A DNA stretch of 64,000 nt, from assembly GCF_013364235.1 (NCBI RefSeq), contig NZ_CP054919.1, positions 965,489 to 1,029,488 of the forward strand, given 5' to 3'. Of this stretch, positions 1 through 8,153 are shown in pieces (position 1 is the stretch's first letter; each line of letters opens with the position of its first letter). Source of the stretch: Kitasatospora sp. NA04385 (GTDB lineage: Bacteria > Actinomycetota > Actinomycetes > Streptomycetales > Streptomycetaceae). The notes beneath the pieces were generated by a model. The model saw nothing but the letters and a program-made list of their open reading frames with translations, made no database searches and had not been told where the DNA came from. The translations under genes were made by a program, and so were the position numbers.

Positions 1-88
1 GCGGCCGGGAACGCCGAAGCCGCCGTGGGGCGCGCCTGGACCGGCACGCCGCACGGCAGCGGGAGTTGATGGCGGGCGGTCGACCCGG

Positions 89-502
89 CTACCAGGCGGA
101 CGGCGGGGTCGGCCCACCGCTCAGGCGACGCAGCCGCTGGACGTGGTCGGCGCCCTGCAGGAAGGCGGTCACACTCTGGCGGCACTGGTCGCGGCGCAGG
201 TAACCGCGGGCGCTGCGGGCGATCGCCTCGCCGCCGCCCGCGCCGGCCCGGGTGGTGCGGGTCGGCAGGTGTGCCGTCCAGATCCAGAGCCGGTCCTCGC
301 GCTGCCCAAGGACGAACCGCAGGGCGGCCCGTTCGGCCAGTAACTCACCTATTCCGGCCGCGAGTTCACGGTCGTCACGGTAGGCGCGGACGGCCGAGGC
401 GAGCCGTCTGCCGTTCGCCGCGACCAGGGACCAGCCGACCCGGCCGTCCGCCCCGCGCACCGGTACCAGCCGGGGACCGCGCCCGGCCGCCAGCAGGCTC
501 AC
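89..502 (-). CDS. DUF1508-like (YegP-fold) protein, second of a coupled pair
   Basis: A 137-residue protein starting at a GTG that overlaps the TGA stop of the upstream gene (GTGA at 499-502), the usual layout for translational coupling. It has the same sequence pattern as its upstream partner: a W-x-L-x-x-x-NGR segment near residue 25, an alanine-rich helix, a W-I-W segment near residue 85 and an S-x-R-x-Y-L-R-R-x-x-C segment near residue 105. In family terms this resembles DUF1508/YegP, small alpha-beta proteins of unclear role; the assignment is inferred from the pattern. No signal peptide or membrane segment is visible. The alternative is that both pieces are one gene split by a frameshift in the G-rich linker. 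Confidence 0.6.
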   Translation of the reverse strand: MSLLAAGRGPRLVPVRGADGRVGWSLVAANGRRLASAVRAYRDDRELAAGIGELLAERAALRFVLGQREDRLWIWTAHLPTRTTRAGAGGGEAIARSARGYLRRDQCRQSVTAFLQGADHVQRLRRLSGGPTPPSAW

Positions 503-1230
503 GGCCCGCCCCCGAACCCGGCCCCGCCGCCACCGCCGCCACCTCGGAAACCACCGGGCCCGAGCAGGGCAGCGACCGGCCCGACACCCGGCACGGCGCC
601 CGGCCCACCGCCTGGCCCACCGCCCGGCCCGACACCTGCCCCGCCGCTCGCCCCAACGCCCGATCGAACGGTCGGCTCCACCGCCGCCGCCGAGCCCGAT
701 GGGCCGCCCGGCACCACGCCCTCCGCCACGCCCTCCGCCACGTCCGACGCCACGCCCGGCACCACGCCCTCCGCCACGCCCGGCACCGCTCCCGGCCGCG
801 CCGCCGCCTCGGACATCCGGGCCACCAGCGCCATGAAGCGCCGGAACGCGTTCTGGCAGGTCGCGTAACGCTCGTACGCCCGACTCGACTTGACCAGTGG
901 ATTGCCGCGCGGCCCGGGGACCACCCAGGTCCAGCCCAGGCCGTCGCGGACATGGGTGATCCGCGCCACCAGCGCCGGCCCCAGGGCGACCAGCTCCGCG
1001 AACGCCCGCTCGGCGTCGCCGGACGACTCGTGGACGGAGGAGGACACCGCCACCACCCGCCCGTTCATCGCCTTGAGCTGCCACTGGAACCGCCCGTTCG
1101 GCGCCCGCTCCGTGAACAGGCCCTCCCCGCGCACCGCCGCTACCCCCGGATTGTCCGCCGGTGCGCGCCCGTTCCCCGGCCGCGCCACCGAACACCCTGC
1201 CGACCCGCGCGAACCGCGAACCGGACGCAC
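499..1230 (-). CDS. DUF1508-like protein with Gly/Val/Pro-rich tail
   Basis: About 243 residues from the GTG at 1230. The start is uncertain, because the recognisable domain begins near residue 37 at GLFTERAPNGRFQW and a later GTG is possible. Residues 37-140 show the DUF1508-like pattern: F-x-W-x-L-K-A-x-NGRVVA-x-S, helix, W-T-W, then S-x-A-Y-E-R-Y-x-x-C. The last 100 residues are low complexity (repeated EGV, VPGV and GGGP), encoded by imperfect GC-rich repeats between 500 and 830. The function is unknown. The gene ends in the GTGA overlap with the next gene, and the two encode similar domains, so they may once have been one two-domain protein or may act as a pair. Confidence 0.6.
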   Translation of the reverse strand: MRPVRGSRGSAGCSVARPGNGRAPADNPGVAAVRGEGLFTERAPNGRFQWQLKAMNGRVVAVSSSVHESSGDAERAFAELVALGPALVARITHVRDGLGWTWVVPGPRGNPLVKSSRAYERYATCQNAFRRFMALVARMSEAAARPGAVPGVAEGVVPGVASDVAEGVAEGVVPGGPSGSAAAVEPTVRSGVGASGGAGVGPGGGPGGGPGAVPGVGPVAALLGPGGFRGGGGGGGAGFGGGP

Positions 1231-1427
1231 ATCGTCACGCGGCGAACGCTATGTGTGCACGGAGGAAGCGCGGAAGTGGAATCCCCCTCCCGCTGCCGCT
1301 GTTCGCCGCGAAGTTCTCCCTTGTTAATGCGGGCCGCTTTCCCGGGGCGGGACGGCCGTCGATTCCACGGAGCCGGGAGTTCGCCCGGGCATTGCCGACG
1401 CTTTGCCCGGGGAGCCCTCGAACGCGC

Positions 1428-1480
1428 TGTGCATCGTGCACATTATGTGCATCATACATAGCGTGTGTACTATGCATATG
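1428..1480 (+). promoter_or_regulatory. AT-rich palindromic promoter/operator of the dehydrogenase gene
   Basis: A sharply AT-rich island in very GC-rich DNA. It holds GTGCA-tcg-TGCAC (1429-1441), two direct copies of TGTGCATC 18 bp apart (1428 and 1446), and CATAG-8-CTATG (1457-1474). TACTAT at 1468-1473 is a plausible -10 box about 45 bases before the ATG at 1519. The repeats overlap and precede the -10 as expected for a repressor site. Which regulator binds is not evident. Confidence 0.55.
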
Positions 1481-1518
1481 AACGAAGCGGGACCCGGAAC
1501 CACGGAAGGACGCAGGTC

Positions 1519-2316
1519 ATGGAACGCCTCAAGGACAAGGTCGCGGTGATCACCGGAGCCGGCAGCGGCATCGGCCGGTCCGCTGCCGAGCTGATGGCCG
1601 CCCAGGGCGCCCTGGTGGTCGCCGCCGACTACGACGGCGCGGCCGCCGAGGAGACCGCCCGCCTGGTCGAGGCGGCGGGCCGGCACGCCCTGCCGCTCAC
1701 CGTCGATGTCACCGACGAGCACTCTCTGGAGGAGCTGTTCGCCGCCGCCGTCCGCGAGTTCGGCACCCTCGACGTGCTGTGCAACCACGTCGGCGGCACC
1801 GACCCGCGCCGCGACCTCGACCTGCTGCGGATGGACTTCGAGGAGTTCGACCGCGCGGTCGCCCGCAACGTCCGCTCCACCCTGATCGGCTCCCGGCTCG
1901 CCCTGCCGCACCTGATCAAGGCCGGCGGCGGCTCCATCATCAACACCGCCTCGGTCGCCGCCCTGGTCGGCGACGTCACCCAGACCGCGTACGGCGCGGT
2001 CAAGGCCGCGGTGGTCAGCATCACCAAGTCCATCGCCGTCCAGTACGGCCCGCAGGGCGTGCGGTGCAACGCGATCGCCCCCGGCGCCGTCCTCACCCCC
2101 GCGCTGCGCGACAACCTCCCGCAGTCGGTGATCGACGCACTGCTGGCCGGCAACGCCCTCCCCTACCTCGGCGAGCCCGAGGACATCGCCCACACCATGG
2201 TGTTCCTCGCCTCCGACGAGTCCCGCTACCTCACCGGCCAACTCCTGGTCGTGGACGGCGGGATGACCATGCAGTCCTCCGCCGCCCCCGGACGCCGCGC
2301 CATGCTCCCGTCCTGA
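1519..2316 (+). CDS. SDR family NAD(P)-dependent oxidoreductase
   Basis: A 265-residue classical short-chain dehydrogenase/reductase. The N-terminal Rossmann fold carries the nucleotide motif TGAGSGIG (residues 11-18). NH(V)GG near residue 90 replaces the usual NNAG. The catalytic Ser sits in IINTASVAAL and the Tyr/Lys pair in TAYGAVKAAV. The C terminus ends in the SDR signature GQLLVVDGG. ATG 1519 is chosen because GGAAGGA lies at 1504-1510 and the reading starts exactly at the family's first strand. The substrate cannot be told; family members reduce sugars, steroids or 3-oxoacyl groups. It precedes a LacI regulator by about 210 bp and has its own AT-rich promoter. Confidence 0.9.
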   Translation: MERLKDKVAVITGAGSGIGRSAAELMAAQGALVVAADYDGAAAEETARLVEAAGRHALPLTVDVTDEHSLEELFAAAVREFGTLDVLCNHVGGTDPRRDLDLLRMDFEEFDRAVARNVRSTLIGSRLALPHLIKAGGGSIINTASVAALVGDVTQTAYGAVKAAVVSITKSIAVQYGPQGVRCNAIAPGAVLTPALRDNLPQSVIDALLAGNALPYLGEPEDIAHTMVFLASDESRYLTGQLLVVDGGMTMQSSAAPGRRAMLPS

Positions 2317-2408
2317 CCCCGCGGCAGCGCGCCCACCGGGCGACGGCGGACGCCCCGGCCCGTCGCCCGGCCCGCACCTCTCCACGCACCTCCGCTCACC
2401 CCGATTGC

Positions 2409-2421
2409 CGCAAAGTTTTCG
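2409..2421. promoter_or_regulatory. Imperfect CGAAA-TTTCG-like palindrome before the LacI gene
   Basis: CGCAAAGTTTTCG is self-complementary at 10 of 13 positions and resembles the perfect CGAAACTTTCG at 3675-3685 with an extra base in each arm. It could be an autoregulatory site of the LacI protein encoded next. This is inference from similarity only. A leaderless-type -10 box TACTAT lies at 2512-2517, 7 bases before the ATG. Confidence 0.35.
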
Positions 2422-2524
2422 TTTCCGGTACGAATGTTGCGAGGATGCTACACGTCCCGGCGGGTGCGGGTCCGAGCCGCCGGGGCGCCCCATCCGCGCC
2501 CGTCGGGGCGCTACTATCCGAGCC

Positions 2525-3556
2525 ATGAGCGCTGCAGAACTCGAACCCGACCCCGCACCGACCCTGTCGGAGATCGCCCGGGCGGCCGGCGTCTCGGCGC
2601 CGACAGTTTCGAAGGTGCTGAACGGCCGGGCCGACGTCGCGCCCGCGACCCGCGCCAAGGTCGAGGAGATCCTGCGCCGCACCGGCTACCAGCGCCGCCG
2701 CACCTCCGCGCCGCCGTCCCGACTGCTCGACCTGGTGTTCCACCAACTGGACAGCGCCTGGGCGATGGAGGTGATCCGGGGGGTGGAGAACGTCGCCCGG
2801 GACGAGGGCCTGAGCGTGGTGCTCTCCGAGTCGGCCGGGCGGCTCACCCCGGGGCAGACCTGGGTGGACGGGGTGCTGGCCCGCCGTCCGGCCGGCGTGG
2901 TGCTGGTGCTGTCCGAGCTGGACGCCGCCCAGCGCGACCAACTCACCAGCCGCGACATCCCGTTCGTGGTGCTGGACCCGGCCGGCGACCCGGCCGAGGG
3001 GGTGCCGGCCGTCGGCACCGGCAACTGGCAGGGCGGCCTGGCCGCCACCCGGCACCTGCTCGACCTGGGCCACCGCCGGATCGGGATGATCTCCGGCCCG
3101 TCCGGCATGATGTGCAGCCGTGCCCGGATCGACGGCTACCGCACCGCCCTGGGCACCGCCCGGCTGCCGGTCGACCCGGAGCTGATCCTGGAGGGCAACT
3201 TCCACCACGAGGCCGGGTACGCCGCCGCCCGCACCCTGCTCACCCGCCCGGACCGGCCCACCGCCATCTTCGCGGGCAACGATCTCCAGGCCCTGGGCGT
3301 GTACGAGGCCGCCCGCGAACTCGGCCTGCGGGTGCCGGAGGACCTCTCGGTGGTCGGCTTCGACGACCTGCCGCTGGCCCGCTGGGTCGGTCCGCCGCTC
3401 ACCACCGTCCGCCAGCCGCTGGTCGAGATGGCCGAGACGGCGGCCCGGCTCGCCATCGGGCTCGGCCGGGGCGAGCAGCCCACCGCCACCCGGGTCGACC
3501 TGGCCACCAGCCTGGTCGTCCGGGCCAGCACCGCCCCGCCGCCGGCCGGGAACTGA
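2525..3556 (+). CDS. LacI family transcriptional regulator
   Basis: A 343-residue LacI/GalR repressor. The N-terminal helix-turn-helix runs through SEIARAAGVSAPTVSKVLNG (about residues 14-33), followed by the hinge helix ending RRTGYQRRR. Two periplasmic-binding-protein-like lobes follow (residues 60-335), with typical GHRRIGMISG, FAGNDLQALG and LSVVGFDDLPLA segments. ATG 2525 begins right before the DNA-binding domain, and no ribosome site precedes it. TACTAT at 2512-2517 suggests a leaderless transcript. It lies between a dehydrogenase and a CE4 deacetylase whose leader holds CGAAACTTTCG, a box type reported for xylan-responsive Streptomyces genes. Control of that deacetylase by a xylo-oligosaccharide-type effector is a reasonable guess, not shown. 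Confidence 0.93.
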   Translation: MSAAELEPDPAPTLSEIARAAGVSAPTVSKVLNGRADVAPATRAKVEEILRRTGYQRRRTSAPPSRLLDLVFHQLDSAWAMEVIRGVENVARDEGLSVVLSESAGRLTPGQTWVDGVLARRPAGVVLVLSELDAAQRDQLTSRDIPFVVLDPAGDPAEGVPAVGTGNWQGGLAATRHLLDLGHRRIGMISGPSGMMCSRARIDGYRTALGTARLPVDPELILEGNFHHEAGYAAARTLLTRPDRPTAIFAGNDLQALGVYEAARELGLRVPEDLSVVGFDDLPLARWVGPPLTTVRQPLVEMAETAARLAIGLGRGEQPTATRVDLATSLVVRASTAPPPAGN

Positions 3557-3611
3557 ACGACGCCCACCAACTCTCCTGCGCGGTCCGGACGTTCCGGGCC
3601 GCGCAGAGTGG

Positions 3612-3640
3612 TTGACGCCCCCGCCGGGCTCGCCTACCGT
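3612..3640 (+). promoter_or_regulatory. Sigma-HrdB-like promoter of the CE4 gene
   Basis: TTGACG (3612-3617), a 17-bp spacer and TACCGT (3635-3640) form a near-consensus vegetative actinomycete promoter. The inferred start point is near 3647, leaving a leader of about 60 bases that contains the palindrome at 3675-3685. Confidence 0.7.
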
Positions 3641-3674
3641 CGTCCGGGTCACACCGGAACATTCGACAAGTGTG

Positions 3675-3685
3675 CGAAACTTTCG
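3675..3685. promoter_or_regulatory. CGAAACTTTCG palindrome (xylan-type operator)
   Basis: A perfect 5-bp-arm palindrome around a central C. CGAAA-N-TTTCG boxes are described upstream of xylanase and beta-xylosidase genes in streptomycetes as LacI-family (BxlR/XlnR-type) targets. It lies between the promoter and the ribosome-binding site, where a bound repressor would block elongation. Confidence 0.65.
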
Positions 3686-3705
3686 AATCGATCGGAGGGA
3701 GCGCC

Positions 3706-4314
3706 GTGGCCGATCCCGGATTCGCCGCCGCCACCGGCCGCCCGCTGTCGACGGCGCCGTCCGGCACCCTCGCGCTGACCTTCGACGACGGTCCGCACCC
3801 CGACTCCACGCCCGAACTGCTCGACGCCCTGACCGCCGCCGGCCACCGCGCCACCTTCTTCCTGTGCGGCGCGCAGGCCGAGCGGCACCCCGAACTGGTC
3901 CGCGCCCTGGACCGGGCCGGCATGGCGATCGCCAACCACACCTGGTCGCACCCGGCCCTGCCGGACCTGCCGCTGACCGCCGTCCGGGACGAGATCCACC
4001 GCACCAACCGCGTCCTGGCGAAGCTCACCGGCCGCCCGCCGACCCTGTTCCGCCCGCCGTACGGCGCCACCTCCCCCGAGGTGCGGCGGGTCGCCGCCGA
4101 CGCGGGCCTGACCGAGACGCTCTGGGACGTCGACCCCCGGGACTGGGACGGCACCGAGCCCGCCGAGATCGTCGCCGTCCTGGCCGCGGCCCGGCCCGGC
4201 GACACCGTCCTGCTGCACGACCACGGCAACCGCAACACCGTCACCGCGCTGCCCGCGGTCCTCGCCGCGCTCACCGGCCGCGGCCTGCGCTCGACCGCCC
4301 TCCCCCGGCACTGA
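3706..4314 (+). CDS. Polysaccharide deacetylase family protein (CE4/NodB)
   Basis: A 202-residue NodB-homology enzyme. All five CE4 motifs are visible: TFDDGPH (catalytic Asp27, metal Asp28), H-x-x-x-H in NHTWSHP (His78, His82), RPPYG, the D-x-D-x-x-x-W segment in WDVDPRDWDG, and LLHD near the end. The family removes acetyl groups from xylan, chitin or peptidoglycan using a divalent metal. There is no signal peptide, so it is cytoplasmic or exported by another route. GTG 3706 is chosen for GGAGGGA at 3694-3700; the longer reading would start inside the operator. With its CGAAACTTTCG box, the LacI gene just before it and xylAB-ROK nearby, an acetyl-xylan role is favoured but unproved. Confidence 0.88.
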   Translation: MADPGFAAATGRPLSTAPSGTLALTFDDGPHPDSTPELLDALTAAGHRATFFLCGAQAERHPELVRALDRAGMAIANHTWSHPALPDLPLTAVRDEIHRTNRVLAKLTGRPPTLFRPPYGATSPEVRRVAADAGLTETLWDVDPRDWDGTEPAEIVAVLAAARPGDTVLLHDHGNRNTVTALPAVLAALTGRGLRSTALPRH

Positions 4315-4457
4315 CCGCACGGCCCCGCACGCCCCTGCACGATCCGCCTCCCCTCCAGACCCCGGTGGCCGGACGCACCCGCCCAGCACCACGCGCCCGG
4401 CCACCGGCGGAACCACCCACCGCGGCAAACCACCCGCCGCAGGCGGCGAGCCGCCCG

Positions 4458-4889
4458 TCAGCGCCGTCTGCGGCGGCACACCGGCGTGCCGTCGACGGCC
4501 GCGGCGATCAGCGCGACGTCGTGCAGGACGTCCGGCGGGACGTCCCGGTCGGTCCAGTGGTGGAAGTAGGCCCGCACGTGCGCGGCGAGTTCCTCCGGTC
4601 TCGGCTCCCCGGCCGGGCGCAGCGCGATGACGGGCCGCCGGGTGCCGATCAGGTGGAGCTCCAAGGGCCGGGCGGCGGAGTCGTAGGCGGCCGTGATCTC
4701 GTCGGTGAAGTCGGGTTCGGTCAACTGCTGGAGTTCGGCGTCGTCCGCGCAGGACATCAGTTGGCCGTCGTCGTCGAGCAGCAGGCAGGGGAAGTCCACC
4801 GGGCTGAGGTGGGCAGGCTCCGGAGGGCGGCGGCGCGGGAATCCGGGGAGGCGGGGCGGGCGGAACGGACGGAACGGGCGGATCGGCAC
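4458..4889 (-). CDS. Hypothetical protein
   Basis: About 143 residues from a GTG at 4889; longer starts to 4973 are open. No family was recognised. After an Arg/Pro-rich N terminus (RPFRPFRPP) the central part is acidic and looks like a folded domain (DFPCLLLDDDGQLMSCADD, then HLIGTRRPVIALRPAGE), and it ends in an Arg-rich tail. There is no export signal. It lies convergently to the CE4 gene and in the same direction as the ROK gene, about 140 bp downstream of it. No clear ribosome site precedes the chosen start. Confidence 0.5.
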   Translation of the reverse strand: MPIRPFRPFRPPRLPGFPRRRPPEPAHLSPVDFPCLLLDDDGQLMSCADDAELQQLTEPDFTDEITAAYDSAARPLELHLIGTRRPVIALRPAGEPRPEELAAHVRAYFHHWTDRDVPPDVLHDVALIAAAVDGTPVCRRRRR

Positions 4890-5027
4890 GCAGCGATCAT
4901 GCCAGGCGGTTGATCCGCCCCTCCCCCGGCCGGGAGACGGCCCCGCCGCCAACCGGCGCCGGCACCGCCACACGCCACCACACGCCGCCGCACGCCGCGA
5001 CGTACGGCCGCGTGAGCGGCGGCGGGG

Positions 5028-6305
5028 TCAGACGGCCTCGGGCAGCCAGAGTGCGGCCGGGTCGGAGTGCAGGCTGCGGACGGTGACCAGGGCCGCCCCC
5101 AGGACGGGGCCGCGACGGCCCAACGGCGAGGCGCGCAGGGCCTCTTCGGGCCAGGGGCGGACCCGGATCAGCTCGGTCAGCTCGGCGCGCATCGCGGGCA
5201 GCAGCCACTGCGCGAGGTCGGCGTAGCCGCCGCCGAGGACGAGCGTGGCGGGGTCGATCAGGTTGACCGCGGCGGCCAGTGCGGTGCCGAGCGCGGTGCC
5301 CGCGTGCCGCAGGGCGCGCCGGACGGCGGCGTCCCCCTCCTCCGCGCGGCGGGCCAACTCGGCGATCGGGTCCGGTTCCTGACCGTCCGTCAGGATCGTC
5401 GTCCCGCCCTGTTCGTCCAGTTCGTCGACCAGCCCGGCGGAGCGGAGCACGGCGGCCAGGCCCGCGTACGGTTCGAGGCAGCCGCGGGCGCCGCAGGAGC
5501 AGGAGCGGCCGTCGGGGCGGACGGTGAGGTGGCCGAGTTCGCCCGCGAAGCCCTGGACACCGCGGAACAGGCGCCCGTCCAGGACGAGCGCGCCGCCGAT
5601 GCCCTCGCCGGCCGAGATGTGCACGAAGGTGCCGCTGCCGGTGCCCTGCCAGAGTTCGGCCAGCGCGCCGAGGTTGGCCTCGTTCTCGACGGCGGGGGCG
5701 GTGCCGGGGCCGGGCCACAGCTCGGTGACGTCGACCTGGTGCCAGCCCAGGTTGGGCGCGTGCTCGACCCGGCGGCCGGGGCTGCCCATCGGGACGCTGC
5801 CGGGGACGGCGAGCACCCGGCCGACCACCCGCAGGCCGAGCGCGACGGCCTCGTCCTCGGCCCGGGCGGCGAGTTCGGCGAGTTCGGCGAGCGTCTGCTC
5901 GGCGGGGCGGCCGGAGTTGGGGGCGGGGTGGTGCAGTTCGACCCGGACCTCGCCGCGCAGGTCGAGGACGCAGGCGCTGAGGTGCTCGACGCCGATCTCC
6001 AGGCCCAGCCCGGCCGGGCCGTTGCCGTTCAGGACCAGGGCCCGGCCGGGGCGGCCGACCCGGCCGCTGCGCTCGAGTTCGCCCTCCAGCAGCAGCCCGC
6101 CGCCGATCAGTTCGTCGACCAGGCTGGAGACGGCGGTGCGGGTCAGCCCGGTGCGGCCGGCCACGTCGGCCCGGGAGAGCGGGTGCGCGGCGGCGACGGT
6201 GCGCATCACCAGGGCGAGGTTCTGCCGCCGCATGTCCTGCTGCGAGGCGGGGCCGCGTCTGGTCGCCAGGTCGCCGTCGGACTGCTGCTGCCCGTCCTCT
6301 GCCAC
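5028..6305 (-). CDS. ROK family transcriptional regulator (XylR-like)
   Basis: A 425-residue ROK regulator. A winged-helix MarR-like domain (residues 25-85: LSRADVAGRTGLTRTAVSSLVDELI) is followed by a sugar-kinase fold. The ROK zinc/sugar signature is present as GELGHLTV followed by CSCGARGCLEPYAG. A glycine-rich phosphate segment, HISAGEGIGGALV, is also present. The family includes xylose repressors. Here it lies 182 bp downstream of xylB on the same strand and near divergent xylA, the expected place for a xylose-responsive regulator. The gap before it holds a terminator and an 8-bp tandem repeat (AGGGTCAT on this strand) that may form its own promoter. The start is a GTG at 6305 with a GA-rich leader. 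Confidence 0.9.
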   Translation of the reverse strand: MAEDGQQQSDGDLATRRGPASQQDMRRQNLALVMRTVAAAHPLSRADVAGRTGLTRTAVSSLVDELIGGGLLLEGELERSGRVGRPGRALVLNGNGPAGLGLEIGVEHLSACVLDLRGEVRVELHHPAPNSGRPAEQTLAELAELAARAEDEAVALGLRVVGRVLAVPGSVPMGSPGRRVEHAPNLGWHQVDVTELWPGPGTAPAVENEANLGALAELWQGTGSGTFVHISAGEGIGGALVLDGRLFRGVQGFAGELGHLTVRPDGRSCSCGARGCLEPYAGLAAVLRSAGLVDELDEQGGTTILTDGQEPDPIAELARRAEEGDAAVRRALRHAGTALGTALAAAVNLIDPATLVLGGGYADLAQWLLPAMRAELTELIRVRPWPEEALRASPLGRRGPVLGAALVTVRSLHSDPAALWLPEAV

Positions 6306-6344
6306 GTCTGCCCCGTCCCTCCGTGCCGTCGTCCACCTGACCGC

Positions 6345-6374
6345 ATGACCCTATGACCCTACGACCCTAGGACC
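6345..6374. repeat. 8-bp tandem repeat upstream of the ROK gene
   Basis: ATGACCCT, ATGACCCT, ACGACCCT, AGGACC: 3.75 units directly upstream of the ROK start. On the coding strand each unit gives TAGGGT, a -10-like hexamer, so the repeat may set promoter strength. Confidence 0.6.
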
Positions 6375-6440
6375 GCCCCACCCGCCCCACCCGCCCGAGC
6401 CGTACCGCACCGGGCCGGGCCGGAGCGGGCCGAACGCCGC

Positions 6441-6476
6441 ACCGGGCCGCCGGTCCCGGCGGGGGGGCGGCCCGGT
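6441..6476 (-). terminator. Hairpin downstream of xylB
   Basis: ACCGGGCCGCC (6441-6451) pairs perfectly with GGCGGCCCGGT (6466-6476), 12 bases after the xylB stop. There is no long U tract. It probably separates xylB from the ROK gene. Confidence 0.55.
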
Positions 6477-6487
6477 CCGGTGCGCCG

Positions 6488-7915
6488 TCAGTGCGTGCCG
6501 CTCCCCTGCAGGGCGGCCGTCCGCGAAATGGTAGTCGCGATCCGTTCGAGCGCGGCGTCGTCCCGGGCCAGGGCGGGCAGCACGGGGCCGTCGGCGGTGC
6601 CCCAGCGGCGGGCGACGGCGTCGGCGCGCTCGCCGGTGAGCAGCGCGGCGGCCTGGGCGGCGGCGCCGAGGGCGACCAGTTCGCGGGCGGCGGGCAGTTG
6701 GACGGGGCGGCCGGAGAGCCGGCGGACGGTGTCCTGCCAGGCCCGGCCCCGGGCGCCGCCGCCGATCAGCAGGATCGGCTGTTCGGGGTCGGCGGCGCCG
6801 GGGCCGTCGACGGCGAGGACGTCGTCGAGGGCGGCGAGCAGCGAGTACGCGGCGCCGTCGTAGGCGGCCTGGAGGAGTTGGCCGGGGGTGGTGTCGTGGC
6901 GCAGGCCGTGCAGCAGGCCGCTGGCGTGCGGGAGGGCGGGGGTGCGTTCGCCGTCGAGGTAGGGCAGCAGGACGGCGGTGCCCCCGGGTTCGACGTCCTG
7001 GCGGTCGCGGCCGAGCAGGGTGGCGACGCGGTCGACGGCAAGGGTGCAGTTGAGGGTGCAGGCGAGCGGGAGCCAGCCGTCGAGGGCGTCGGCGAAACCG
7101 GCGACGGTGCCGGTGGGGTCGGCGGGGCGGTTGCGGGCGACGGTGTAGACGGTGCCGGAGGTGCCGAGGCTGAGCACGGGGGTGCCGGCGGTGAGGCCGA
7201 GGCCGAGGGCGGCGGCCATGTTGTCGCCGGTGCCGGTGGCGATCGGGGTGCCGGGGCGCAGCGGCCCGCCGGGCAGGGCGTGTCCGGCGGCGGTGCCGGC
7301 GGGGGTGACGGCGGGGAGCAGGGCGGGGTCGAGTCCGATGTGGTCGAGGACGGCGGCGTGGTAGCCGTCGGGGGTCCACCAGCCGGTGCCGGAGGCGTCG
7401 CCGCGGTCGGTGGTGGCGGTGCCGGTGAGGCGTTCGGTGAGGTGGTCGTGCGGGAGCCGGACGGCGGCGGTGCGCTCGGCGTGCTCGGGTTCGGTGGCGC
7501 GCAGCCAGGCCCACTTGGCGGCGGTGAAGGAGGCGCCGGGGACGCTGCCGAGTTCGGCGGCCCACCAGTGGGCGCCGAACTTCCTCACCAGTTCGGCGGC
7601 CTGGGGTGCGGAGCGGACGTCGTTCCAGAGCAGGGCGGGGCGGACCGGGCGTCCGGCGGCGTCCAGGGTGACCAGGCCGTGCTGCTGGCCGCCGACGGCC
7701 AGGGCCCGGGCGCGGTCGGCCCAGCCGGTGGCGGCGACGGCGGCGGTGAGGGCGTCCCACCACTGGTCGGGGTCGCTCTCCTGGCCGTGCCGGGAGTCGA
7801 CCCGGTGGGGGGCGCGGCCCTCGCCGAGGACCTCTCCGGTCTCGGCGTCGACGGCCAGTGCCTTGGTGGACTGGGTCGAGCTGTCGACGCCGATCACCAC
7901 CTGCGGGTGCGCCAT
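6488..7915 (-). CDS. xylB: Xylulokinase
   Basis: A 475-residue FGGY-family kinase that phosphorylates D-xylulose to xylulose 5-phosphate with ATP. The N-terminal phosphate motif is [13 protein letters not shown], and [13 protein letters not shown] begins just inside it. GGQQHG and LLWNDVRS shape the sugar pocket. Asp231 in [11 protein letters not shown] matches the catalytic base, [10 protein letters not shown] is the ATP adenosine loop, and [14 protein letters not shown] is the C-terminal FGGY signature. ATG 7915 has AGGAGCACGCCC in front; the longer reading adds 35 non-conserved residues. It is divergent from xylA across a 238-bp region with an AT-rich operator-like site. Confidence 0.95.
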   Translation of the reverse strand: MAHPQVVIGVDSSTQSTKALAVDAETGEVLGEGRAPHRVDSRHGQESDPDQWWDALTAAVAATGWADRARALAVGGQQHGLVTLDAAGRPVRPALLWNDVRSAPQAAELVRKFGAHWWAAELGSVPGASFTAAKWAWLRATEPEHAERTAAVRLPHDHLTERLTGTATTDRGDASGTGWWTPDGYHAAVLDHIGLDPALLPAVTPAGTAAGHALPGGPLRPGTPIATGTGDNMAAALGLGLTAGTPVLSLGTSGTVYTVARNRPADPTGTVAGFADALDGWLPLACTLNCTLAVDRVATLLGRDRQDVEPGGTAVLLPYLDGERTPALPHASGLLHGLRHDTTPGQLLQAAYDGAAYSLLAALDDVLAVDGPGAADPEQPILLIGGGARGRAWQDTVRRLSGRPVQLPAARELVALGAAAQAAALLTGERADAVARRWGTADGPVLPALARDDAALERIATTISRTAALQGSGTH

Positions 7916-8020
7916 GGGCGTGCTCCTGTCTGCGGTCGTCCGGGCCCGGCGGGAAGCGTTCTCCGGCGGGGTGGGTGCGGTGGGTTCCGCGCGGGGGCTT
8001 CCCCTCGCGGGCCCGGCCAT

Positions 8021-8047
8021 ACTAATTTGTCTTTCGACCTTACGAAT
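8021..8047. promoter_or_regulatory. xylA-xylB intergenic operator candidate
   Basis: An AT-rich patch with TTCG-6-CGAA (8033-8046) embedded in ATTTGTCTTTCG...ACGAAT. It is the only such patch between the divergent starts and a likely target for the ROK regulator or a shared CGAA-type repressor. The factor is inferred. Confidence 0.45.
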
Positions 8048-8153
8048 AGCCCCCCGTCCGGGTTACCGTCGGTGCCGGGCCCGATCCGCGTCGGGCCGCC
8101 GGTCGGTCCCTCGGTCGATCCACCCGGTCGATCACCAGCGCTTGGAGTACGCG

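Noticed and set aside
1..69. Possible 3' end of a plus-strand gene (frame ending in TGA at 67-69).
   Set aside because: Only 22 codons are visible; third-position G+C is good but no family can be judged and other frames are also open.
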